Positions 1 through 6,207 of a DNA stretch of 6,245 bases are shown here, piece by piece. Made by a program: the position numbers and the translations under genes. The notes under the pieces were generated by a model. The model did not search any database. It was not told where the DNA came from and saw only the letters and a list, made by a program, of their open reading frames with translations. The DNA comes from Candidatus Bathyarchaeota archaeon (lineage in GTDB: Archaea > Thermoproteota > Bathyarchaeia > 40CM-2-53-6 > FEN-987), in the NCBI GenBank assembly GCA_003152955.1, contig PMBQ01000216.1:1-6245 (forward strand), read 5' to 3'. Positions within the stretch are counted from its first letter, which is position 1; each line of letters begins with the position of its first letter.

Positions 1-166
1 CCCACCAATCTGAGGAGAACCAAAATTCCCAGCCGTTGCTGTTGTAGATTAGTTGGCTAATCGTCTCGGCCCACGCTTAACCTCTTAGTCGCGTTGACTT
101 ATTGAGAAGCTAACGGCCGGCGGAGCATACAGTAAGGCGCGATTAGAGTTCTATGGTGACGCGGAA
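1..166. other. Left flank, no gene recognised
   Basis: No reading frame of useful length and no recognisable RNA gene lie here. The one notable structure is a small perfect hairpin at 47-62, listed separately. The stretch ends where the IS3-family element begins. No short sequence next to 167 is repeated on the far side of the element, so the flank may not be the original partner of the sequence beyond 1810. Confidence 0.5.
47..62. repeat. Short perfect inverted repeat (GATTAG / CTAATC)
   Basis: GATTAG at 47-52 and CTAATC at 57-62 are exact reverse complements around the four-base loop TTGG. No T-run follows on either side, so an intrinsic terminator is not supported. It could be a protein-binding site or chance. 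Confidence 0.3.
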
Positions 167-200
167 TGTGTCAAGCGTTTGAGACAACCGGCTGCGGAAT

Positions 201-1318
201 TTAGAGTCGAATTGAACGGTCTGGCTCGGCGCTCGCGGCCTCTTTCTGGGGCTCAGGCGGTGGAGTTGTGGACAACTCTCCGCTGCGCTCCAAGTTGCCC
301 ACAGGCTCCACCGCGGCGACTACTGCGGATACCCCCGCCGTCAATTTAGGCGGATTGATCCATACGGCCATGGGCAGAGCTGGCGGCATGGGTTGACCTT
401 TAACAAAACGCTCCGGATGGGCCGCATAAGCCACCTTCAGAGTCTGCTGCCGCTCGGCGAAGAGCCGCGACGCTTCGCCATAGTGCACGGCCGCTGGCGT
501 GAGGTAGCCGATCCCGCTGTGGTGATGCTCGTCGTTGTACCACGGGAAGAAGGTCTGCGCCCAGATGCGCGCATCAACCTGACTGCCAAAGTGCTCGGGA
601 TAATCCGGCTGATACTTCATCGTTTTGAACTGGGCCTCAGAGAATGGATTGTCATTCGAGACGTGCGGCCGCGAATGGCTCTGGGTGACGCCCAGGTCGG
701 TCATTAACAAGGCCACGGGTTTCGCGATCATCGGCCCACCATTGTCAGCATAGGTCGTGAGTAGATCCCGTCCAATCCGCTGCTTGGCGCAGGCTTCGGC
801 GATGAGGACTTCGGCCAGGGCACCCGACTCGCGGTCGGCGATGAACCAGCCGACGACGTAGCGACTGAAGATATCGAGCATGACGTACAAGTAGTAGTAA
901 GTCCACTTCGTGGGCCCCAGCAACTTGGTGATGTCCCAACTCCAGACGCGGTTGGGGCCGGTCGCGAGCAATTCGGGCCTGGCGTAGGCGGGATGGCGCA
1001 GTTGATCGCGGCGTTCGCGCACTTCGGCGTGCTCCTCCAGTACCCGATACATCGTGCGGGGCGAGCACAGATAGGTGCCTTCATCCAGTAACGTCGCGTA
1101 CACCTCGCGCGGGGCTTGATCGGCAAAGCGTTCGCTGTTGAGCGTCTGATGGACGACCTCGCGCTCCGCCTCACTCAAGGCCCGGATTGGCTCGGCGGTG
1201 GGCCGTGGCGCAGGGTTCGGTTGACGGGCGCGATAGACGCTGCTGCGCGGCACTTGCAAGATGTCGCAAGCCGTGGCCAAGCCCAGAGTGGGGCGAGCTG
1301 TTCGGTGGTGGCGATCAT
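201..1318 (-). pseudogene. IS3-family transposase orfB (DDE catalytic subunit), frameshifted near its N-terminus
   Basis: This is the catalytic part of the IS3 transposase. Counting residues from a TTG at 1280, the integrase core has D116 (WDIT), D179 (ADNGG) and E215 (NPFSEAQ), with exactly 35 residues between the last two, the DD(35)E spacing of the family. The long open frame starts only at TTG 1280, with no proper N-terminus. An ATG at 1318-1316 overlaps the orfA stop as ATGA and opens a different frame reading MIATTEQLAPL. The long frame then takes over as GLATACDILQVPRSSVYR. Restoring one base next to 1286/1285 (CTC-TG-GGC to CTC-GTG-GGC) joins the two as ...APLVGLATAC..., a natural IS3 orfB start. 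I therefore read this as one gene with a one-base deletion. The stop TAA (203-201) lies inside the terminal repeat. A sequencing error is the main alternative. Confidence 0.8.
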
Positions 1319-1740
1319 TTGAGCTCGTCGAGCGGAATCTCGGGCAGGCCGAGCAGTTGCGAAACTTTTTTTTGGACGTCGATGATCAATTCGGCCCGCG
1401 CCAGTTGGGCTTTCAGACGCACGGTCTCGCGCAACAACCGGGCATTTTCGGCGGCTGGGGGATCGACCTTGCGGCCCCGCTTGGCGGGAGTCAAGCCCTG
1501 CAGTTTGCCGCGCGCGCGTTGGTGTCGCCAGGTGTTCAGGTGTGACGAGTACAGTCCTTCGCGGCGTAACAACGCCCCGATTTCGCCGGACCGCGTACAC
1601 GCATCGGCTTCCTGCAAGACGCGGCGCTTGTACTCCGCCGTGAAGTGCCGACGTTGGGCTTTCACGACAACTTCCGGGTCGGGCACGGTCCGAGAGGCTG
1701 GACCGCTATCCGCACGAGGACTAACTTGGGTGTGAGACAT
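1315..1740 (-). CDS. IS3-family transposase orfA (DNA-binding subunit)
   Basis: A 141-residue protein that would bind the IS ends and, after a -1 frameshift, form the N-terminal part of the full transposase. Residues about 31-75 form the helix-turn-helix of the family (RRHFTAEYKRRVL, then GEIGALLRREGLYSSHL and W71). Residues about 97-133 (ENARLLRETVRLKAQL onward) are heptad-rich and predict the leucine zipper used for multimerisation. It is longer than many orfA proteins because of a polar N-terminal tail of about 28 residues. ATG 1740 is followed at once by the helix-turn-helix tail in frame. Upstream, GAGAAAG is a poor and distant ribosome site. The TGA stop overlaps the original orfB ATG as ATGA, which suggests translational coupling. 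The start codon sits inside a copy of the terminal-repeat motif. Confidence 0.88.
   Translation of the reverse strand: MSHTQVSPRADSGPASRTVPDPEVVVKAQRRHFTAEYKRRVLQEADACTRSGEIGALLRREGLYSSHLNTWRHQRARGKLQGLTPAKRGRKVDPPAAENARLLRETVRLKAQLARAELIIDVQKKVSQLLGLPEIPLDELK
1366..1373 (-). promoter_or_regulatory. A8 slippery site for -1 ribosomal frameshifting in orfA
   Basis: The coding strand reads CC-A8-G at orfA residues 123-125 (codons CAA AAA AAA GTT), giving the heptamer A AAA AAA in the zero frame. IS3-family elements typically make the OrfAB fusion by a -1 shift on such a run. The -1 frame from here stays open down to the ATG at 1318 and into the first orfB codons, as expected for an intact relative. 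After the deletion at about 1286 the shift no longer leads into the catalytic frame. No downstream pseudoknot was worked out. Confidence 0.6.
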
Positions 1741-1799
1741 GGTGCGTTAATTTCTTTCTCCGCCCCTACTCTAATTTGTCGATGATCATTGTCTCACAC
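1730..1799. repeat. 10-bp inverted repeat: terminal-repeat motif duplicated over the orfA start
   Basis: GTGTGAGACA at 1730-1739 and TGTCTCACAC at 1790-1799 are exact reverse complements 50 bases apart. The second copy lies in the right terminal repeat; the first covers the beginning of orfA including its start codon. The core TGAGACA also occurs at the left end (180-186). Transposase binding at the internal copy could repress orfA, but this is inference. Confidence 0.5.
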
Positions 1800-1842
1800 A
1801 TTGTGGCACAAAGGGACGTGGATACAGGATCCAATATTTGGC

Positions 1843-2307
1843 ATGGGATTATTAACAACTTCAGCGGGTGGAATAGTACTTCGATATGAAAGAGATGAGG
1901 CTTTTATTGTCATAGTTGAACGCGGAAAGAATGTGCCTCCAAAGTGGGCCCCCCTGTTGCGACAATTACCCAAAGGAGAATGCAGCCTCGGTGAAACCCT
2001 ACAGCAGACTGCATTAAGAGAAGTTTTAGAAGAGACAGGTTTCGATTGTCAGATAGTCGGTAAAGCTGGCTTAGCTCAATGGTCTTATGAGAGAGATAAC
2101 CTAAGCTGGGATGAGACTGTACACTATTTCTTCATGTTTCCAAAGGCAATAGCAGCGCAAGAGCACGACGACGAATTTGATCGTGTCCTGTGGGTGAGAA
2201 TTGATCACGCCGTGCAATTTCTATCTTATCCTGAAGAGCGCGAATTGATTGCAAGGGTATTATCAGGCAATCTGGTTCCTCCGTCCACAAATGCTTACCA
2301 TGAATAA
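1843..2307 (+). CDS. Nudix (MutT-type) hydrolase, first gene of the operon
   Basis: A 154-residue Nudix hydrolase, a cytoplasmic enzyme that cleaves a nucleoside diphosphate linked to another group. The Nudix box runs from G45 to F67 and matches GX5EX7REUXEEXGU exactly: GECSLGE, seven residues, then REVLEETGF, with E60, E63 and E64 as metal ligands. SAGGIVLR near the N-terminus is the usual first strand. I chose ATG 1843 because it directly precedes this strand. The frame is open back to 1786 and has TTG codons at 1789 and 1801, but those fall in the IS3 end, so a longer original N-terminus may have been lost. No good ribosome site is seen. The stop overlaps the next gene by 8 bases. The substrate cannot be read from sequence; the neighbours make a CDP-linked pathway compound or a nucleotide by-product plausible, by inference only. 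Confidence 0.85.
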   Translation: MGLLTTSAGGIVLRYERDEAFIVIVERGKNVPPKWAPLLRQLPKGECSLGETLQQTALREVLEETGFDCQIVGKAGLAQWSYERDNLSWDETVHYFFMFPKAIAAQEHDDEFDRVLWVRIDHAVQFLSYPEERELIARVLSGNLVPPSTNAYHE

Positions 2308-4678
2308 ATCGTTATCTAAAGCAGAGACTCTAGAGTACTTAAGAGAACGTCTAGCACATTCTATCATTGACGACTTGGTCGTTTTCAGAGTCACGGAGTG
2401 GAAATCCGAACGGAAAAATGTCCTTGATAAAATATTCTCCCATTTTCCTTTTGGTCAGTCGTTGATCATCAGAAGCTCCGTTGCAGGAGAAGATAGCCCC
2501 TCCAAGTCTGCTGCAGGACACTATCATAGTGAGCCAGACGTTATCCTTGATAATTGTGATAGACTTATTAACAGCATAGATAAAGTGATCGGCTCTTACT
2601 CTAAAGATGATCGTCTTTGTGATCGCGAAGATCAGTTCATAGTACAGTCTCACCTCCAAAGGGCTTTATGTAGTGGTGTTGTCCTGACTCGAGACCCGGT
2701 CGTTGATTCACCTTGCTATGTAATCAACTATGATGATAGAACTGGGCGAACTGATACCGTGACCGGAGGGTTGGTGAACAAAATCTTGCGGATATTCCGT
2801 CGGCAAGATTTTACTAGATTGATGCCCCCTTGGGATAAATTGTTGTTGTCAGTTTATGAAATAGAGCATATTTTGCAGCAAGACACTTTGGATATTGAGT
2901 TTGGACTCGACTCAAACGGGGATGTGCATATTTTTCAAGTGAGGATGCTAAACTCTCAAGAGCAGCAAATTCCCATGTCTATCAGGGATGTAGAAAGTGC
3001 GATTAGACAAATCCAAAGTGAATTACCACGCTTGATCCAGAACAGCCAGCACCTCGCAGGATCGCGCATCATTCTTGCAGATATGTCTGACTGGAACCCG
3101 GCAGAAATCTTGGGTAGTCGTCCAAATTTTCTAGACAATTCTCTCTACAGATTCTTAGTGACACAAAGCGCTTGGAACGAAGCGCGCGTGTCATTGGGGT
3201 ATACAAATGTCGCGCCTGCGGAACTGATGATCACTATTGCTGACAAACCCTATATTGACACGCGAACTAGTTTCAACTCTCTCACTCCTGCCGGACTTCC
3301 TCTCAGTCTTGTGAGAAAATTGCTTGATTATTACCTTGATAAACTTGCCCGCCAACCGGAATTGCAGGACAAGGTAGAATTTGAGATAGTGTTGACCTGC
3401 TTTGATTTTTCATTCGCTGACCGAGCTGTTGAACTGCGCTGGCATGGATTTAGCGAAGCCGAACTTGACCAGATTAGAAAACACCTGCTGGCATTCACGA
3501 ACGGCCTGCTCAACAAGGCTTCTGATATTTTTCGCGCCGATCTTGAATCTGTACGACGGCTTATCCGCGTGAAGAACCCCTATTCAGTACCTGGAGATGT
3601 CAGCTACCTGTTGGATGAAGCGTATCAATCATTGACCGCATGTCGACAACTAGGCGTGCTACCCTTTGCGCGTCTAGCCCGCTTGGCATTTATCGGGCTG
3701 ACTTTGCTCAAGAGTTTGGTCAAAATAGATGTTATAGAAGATCTGCTGTATGACGAGTTCCTAGATTCCATAGAAACTGTTGCGAAGCAAATGTCACGAG
3801 ATTCTCATCAACTTGCCCTAGGAACCATAGACATGCATATGTTTATGCAAAAATATGGTCACTTGCGCCCTGGAACGTATAATATTACATCGCGTCGTTA
3901 CGATGCGATGCCAGATTTGTTCAATACTTCATTGCCTGTCCACACCCTGCCTGAACCATACAAATTCTCTATTGATGGTTCCTCTGCGGAAAGAATTGAT
4001 CAGGCCTTGGCTCAACATGGAATTCAATGCCAGACACAAGAATTGTTCGATTTTATTCGGCACGCTATCGAGTATCGAGAGCTTGCTAAATTTGAGTTTA
4101 CGAAGATTCTGTCTGATGATATTGAGCTGATTGCGCTAGCAGGCGAACGGCTGGGATTTTCTCGTGAAGAATTGGCCTTCATAGACTTGAATACATTGAT
4201 GCGGGCACAAAGTACAACAAATACCACGTCACACATAAAAGAGATATGGCAAAGGACAATAGACCAAAACCGTGAACTGAAGGCTCAGTTCAGTCGAGTA
4301 GCTCTTCCGCCCGTGCTCCAGTCTGAACAGGATTTAATGGTAGTACCACACTATGAATCCAGCCCCAACTTTGTGACACGCAAACGTGTAGAGGGAGCAA
4401 TCTGCCTTCTTAAACCAACGCTACAAGATTTTTTTCCGGATGTAACCGATCGAATTGTATTTATCGAAAGCGCGGACCCTGGTCATGACTGGATCTTTAC
4501 TAAACAACCACGTGGATTGGTTACCAAATATGGTGGTGTCGCCTCGCACATGGCAATACGTTGTGCAGAGATGGGGCTAGCCGCAGCTATAGGCTGTGGC
4601 GAGTTGCTCTTTGACCGTTTGGCTATGTCGTCCGGAGTGGTGCTTGACTGTGCAACAGAGTTGATTGTTCCCTTATGA
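2300..4678 (+). CDS. L-glutamine kinase (Cj1418-like), PEP-synthase-like ATP-grasp plus phosphohistidine domain
   Basis: Predicted to transfer phosphate from ATP, through a phosphohistidine, to the amide nitrogen of L-glutamine, the first step of phosphoramidate synthesis. The 792 residues show three parts. The N-terminal ATP-grasp of the PEP synthase/PPDK type has IIRSS with R58, GEDS at 63-66, SGVVLTRDP at 125-133, and DIEFGLD through FQVR at about 198-215. A central part contains DWNPAEILG (264-272) and YIDTRTSFNSLTPAGL (318-333), motifs I associate with the Cj1418 group. The C-terminal swivel domain has TKYGGVASHMAI, with H750 as the likely phosphorylated residue. The PEP/pyruvate TIM barrel of true PEP synthase is absent, as in Cj1418 and rifampin phosphotransferase. 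The start could be ATG 2300 or 2291; both overlap the Nudix stop. The two following genes favour glutamine kinase over rifampin phosphotransferase. Confidence 0.82.
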   Translation: MNKSLSKAETLEYLRERLAHSIIDDLVVFRVTEWKSERKNVLDKIFSHFPFGQSLIIRSSVAGEDSPSKSAAGHYHSEPDVILDNCDRLINSIDKVIGSYSKDDRLCDREDQFIVQSHLQRALCSGVVLTRDPVVDSPCYVINYDDRTGRTDTVTGGLVNKILRIFRRQDFTRLMPPWDKLLLSVYEIEHILQQDTLDIEFGLDSNGDVHIFQVRMLNSQEQQIPMSIRDVESAIRQIQSELPRLIQNSQHLAGSRIILADMSDWNPAEILGSRPNFLDNSLYRFLVTQSAWNEARVSLGYTNVAPAELMITIADKPYIDTRTSFNSLTPAGLPLSLVRKLLDYYLDKLARQPELQDKVEFEIVLTCFDFSFADRAVELRWHGFSEAELDQIRKHLLAFTNGLLNKASDIFRADLESVRRLIRVKNPYSVPGDVSYLLDEAYQSLTACRQLGVLPFARLARLAFIGLTLLKSLVKIDVIEDLLYDEFLDSIETVAKQMSRDSHQLALGTIDMHMFMQKYGHLRPGTYNITSRRYDAMPDLFNTSLPVHTLPEPYKFSIDGSSAERIDQALAQHGIQCQTQELFDFIRHAIEYRELAKFEFTKILSDDIELIALAGERLGFSREELAFIDLNTLMRAQSTTNTTSHIKEIWQRTIDQNRELKAQFSRVALPPVLQSEQDLMVVPHYESSPNFVTRKRVEGAICLLKPTLQDFFPDVTDRIVFIESADPGHDWIFTKQPRGLVTKYGGVASHMAIRCAEMGLAAAIGCGELLFDRLAMSSGVVLDCATELIVPL

Positions 4679-5400
4679 GTAGTAATATGCATGCAAAATT
4701 CGCATTGACTTTGAACGTAGGGCTAGACAGGCATAAGCAAGTTTTCGACTCGATTAGTCACGACTATGTCCGTTTTTTTGATAGACTAGGAATTGTGCCT
4801 GTCTTGATCCCCAATGCGATTCAAGACGTGGGTGCCTATCTGGCTGTTTTTGACATAGAGGGCGTGATACTCACCGGTGGAAATGACATCTCACCAAGGC
4901 TTTATGGGCAAGAATTGACAGATCGTGAGTCAATATCTGATGACCGCGACCGAATTGAAACCGCTCTTTTACAAATGGCCATTCAGCGAGACTTGCCAGT
5001 CTTGGGGATTTGTCGAGGAATGCAGATTATCAACGTATTCTTTGGGGGAAGCCTGACCCAGGATGTCAAACAGGATGTTGGAACTGCGGTCAATCATGTG
5101 GGGCATTCGCACCTGAACATTGTTGTTGATGAAAATATTGAAAAGTTACTCAATGCTTCTCGAATAACCGTCAATTCATTCCATAACCAAGGAGTCACGC
5201 CAAAATCCATGGCCCGTGATCTTAAAGCATTTGCTATTTCTGAGAAAGACGGACTGACCGAAGGAATATTGCACCCCGTCTATCCGATATTGGGCATACA
5301 ATGGCATCCAGAAAGGCCAGGATCTTCCATTGACACCGATTTGTGCTTAATCGAGAATTTTCTGCAAGGTACAATATGGAAGAAAGGAGCTCTCTTATGA
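4675..5400 (+). CDS. Gamma-glutamyl hydrolase of the Cj1417 type (CDP-L-glutamine hydrolase), class I amidotransferase fold
   Basis: Predicted to hydrolyse the gamma-glutamyl bond of CDP-L-glutamine, giving L-glutamate and cytidine diphosphoramidate. The 241 residues form one class I glutamine-amidotransferase domain of the peptidase C26/PuuD type. TGGND at 67-71 forms part of the active-site loop, GICRGMQIIN carries the nucleophile C113, NSFHNQ is at 167-172, and WHPER supplies H211 and E213 of the triad. No signal peptide is present, so it acts in the cytoplasm. ATG 4675 overlaps the preceding TGA as ATGA, a coupled start; another Met at residue 5 is possible. Alone the sequence would be called gamma-glutamyl-GABA hydrolase, but no putrescine-pathway genes are near, and its place between the kinase and the cytidylyltransferase repeats the Campylobacter order. 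Confidence 0.85.
   Translation: MSSNMHAKFALTLNVGLDRHKQVFDSISHDYVRFFDRLGIVPVLIPNAIQDVGAYLAVFDIEGVILTGGNDISPRLYGQELTDRESISDDRDRIETALLQMAIQRDLPVLGICRGMQIINVFFGGSLTQDVKQDVGTAVNHVGHSHLNIVVDENIEKLLNASRITVNSFHNQGVTPKSMARDLKAFAISEKDGLTEGILHPVYPILGIQWHPERPGSSIDTDLCLIENFLQGTIWKKGALL
5383..5389 (+). promoter_or_regulatory. Strong ribosome binding site for the cytidylyltransferase gene
   Basis: AAAGGAG lies 7 bases before ATG 5397 and inside the end of the preceding gene. It decides the start at 5397 over in-frame codons upstream at 5343 and 5376. It is the only strong Shine-Dalgarno sequence in the operon. Confidence 0.75.
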
Positions 5401-6086
5401 AAGCGATTATACTTGCAGCAGGCAAATCGAGCCGACTTGGAAAGTATACAGCAAGTCAGCACAAATGCCTTCTCAAGATTGGTGGGTTGTCTATCTTGGA
5501 GAGGCAGATTCGAGCCTTCAAACGAGCTGGGATTGAGGATATAATTGTTGTCAAAGGATTTGCTGCCGAAAAGATCGATTCGATAGATGCAAGATACTAT
5601 ATCAGCAACGACTACGATAAAACAAATATGGTGTATTCCTTGTTCTGTGCTGAACCAGACATGCAGGGAGATTTGGTTATTTGTTATGGCGATATCCTGT
5701 TTGAGGACGTTGTGTTACAGACTCTCTTGAGAACTTCACACGATGTTTCTGTGGTTGTAGATACTATCTGGGAAGAATACTACAGCGAACGATATGAAAA
5801 TCCTTACGAAGACGCAGAAAGCTTGGTCTGTGATTCAGAGGGACGCATTATCAGAATTGGAGATAGTCACCCAAATCCAAAAGATGTTCAGGCTCAGTAT
5901 ATTGGCTTGATCAAATTGTCAAGTGCTGGCAGCGACATATTCAAGCAAAAATATCATGTAGGCAAAGAAAAATACTGGGGGAAACCTTGGATAAGGGGAA
6001 GGTCGTTCCAGATGATATATATGACGGATTTTCTACAGGCTTTGATTGATGATGGAATTGCAGTGCATTCGGCTCCCATACTGTAA
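5397..6086 (+). CDS. CTP:phosphoglutamine cytidylyltransferase (Cj1416-like), C-terminus apparently cut off by an IS
   Basis: Predicted to join CTP and L-glutamine phosphate into CDP-L-glutamine with release of pyrophosphate. It is a Rossmann-like nucleotidyltransferase of the LicC/sugar-phosphate type. LAAGKSSRLG (residues 6-15) is the NTP loop, HKCLLKIGG has K23, KTNMVYSL (75-82) resembles the LicC substrate region, and YGDILF has D99 as metal ligand. The start follows a strong ribosome site and overlaps the previous stop as ATGA. The frame ends at residue 229 with VHSAPIL-stop, where the last codons (CTG TAA) fall at or in a sequence that looks like an IS66 end. Relatives usually continue with a tail containing a GGW.E.DT-type motif that contributes metal-binding residues, so this protein probably lacks part of its active site. 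Alternatives are a phosphocholine or phosphonate cytidylyltransferase; context argues against both. Confidence 0.78.
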   Translation: MKAIILAAGKSSRLGKYTASQHKCLLKIGGLSILERQIRAFKRAGIEDIIVVKGFAAEKIDSIDARYYISNDYDKTNMVYSLFCAEPDMQGDLVICYGDILFEDVVLQTLLRTSHDVSVVVDTIWEEYYSERYENPYEDAESLVCDSEGRIIRIGDSHPNPKDVQAQYIGLIKLSSAGSDIFKQKYHVGKEKYWGKPWIRGRSFQMIYMTDFLQALIDDGIAVHSAPIL

Positions 6087-6162
6087 GCGGCCGGGATCTT
6101 TGATAGTGATCAGGCCAGTTGCGTCTGAATAGATCAGTGGTGTAGGTGAGCACCCTGTGTGA

Positions 6163-6194
6163 GGCCGTCCATCCGGGGCGGCCTTTCCCTTTCT
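6163..6194 (+). terminator. Terminator-like hairpin inside the right-hand IS end
   Basis: GGCCGTCC (6163-6170) pairs with GGGCGGCC (6176-6183) over eight positions, one of them a G-T wobble, around the five-base loop ATCCG. The pyrimidine-rich tail TTTCCCTTTCT follows. This resembles an intrinsic terminator, although the T-tract is broken by C residues. It would stop transcripts coming from the operon before they enter the IS genes. Confidence 0.45.
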
Positions 6195-6207
6195 CTGGGA
6201 GTCGAGT

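Larger units (their letters stand above)
167..1810 (-). mobile_element. IS3-family insertion sequence, probably inactive copy
   Basis: The element carries orfA and orfB in the usual IS3 order, read on the - strand. Imperfect terminal inverted repeats are visible. The left end at 167-187 (TGTGTCA... then GAGACAA) aligns with the reverse complement of 1789-1810 (TGTGCCA... then GAGACAA), with about 17 of 22 positions matching. Further in, ATTTAGAGT at the left matches AATTAGAGT on the reverse strand near 1770. The tips TG...CA are normal for the family. The exact ends are uncertain: a shorter version from about 178-180 to about 1796-1798 also fits. I found no 3-5 base target duplication for any of these choices. 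orfB carries a frameshift, so the copy is probably not autonomous. Confidence 0.82.

Noticed and set aside
201..1280. Intact orfB expressed by programmed +1 frameshifting
   Set aside because: IS3 elements use -1 shifting. The -1 frame from the A8 run leads to the ATG at 1318 and a recognisable orfB N-terminus, so a later deletion explains the phase more simply.
1187..1735. Long + strand open frames opposite orfA
   Set aside because: They are antisense to the GC-rich transposase genes, show no recognisable motifs, and are explained by the codon bias of the - strand.
1776..1804. Outward promoter TTGTCG - 17 bases - CATTGT at the IS end
   Set aside because: The spacing is right, but the -10 matches the consensus at only three positions, so it is too weak to annotate.
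2351..2659. - strand and alternative-frame open stretches inside the kinase gene (also 3331-3516, 3855-4130, 4024-4236)
   Set aside because: They are short, have no domain-like features, and lie wholly inside a well supported gene.
2249..4678. Longer kinase start at TTG 2249
   Set aside because: It would overlap the Nudix gene by 59 bases with a rare start codon and no ribosome site. ATG 2300 or 2291 near the Nudix stop fits a coupled operon better.
2300..4678. Phosphoenolpyruvate synthase or rifampin phosphotransferase
   Set aside because: The C-terminal PEP/pyruvate-binding barrel of PEP synthase is missing. The rifampin enzyme has the same three-part layout but is not followed by a gamma-glutamyl hydrolase and a cytidylyltransferase, and the DWNPAE central motif is one I associate with the Cj1418 group.
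4675..5400. PuuD for putrescine catabolism
   Set aside because: Same fold and triad, but no Puu pathway gene is present and the operon order matches the phosphoramidate set.
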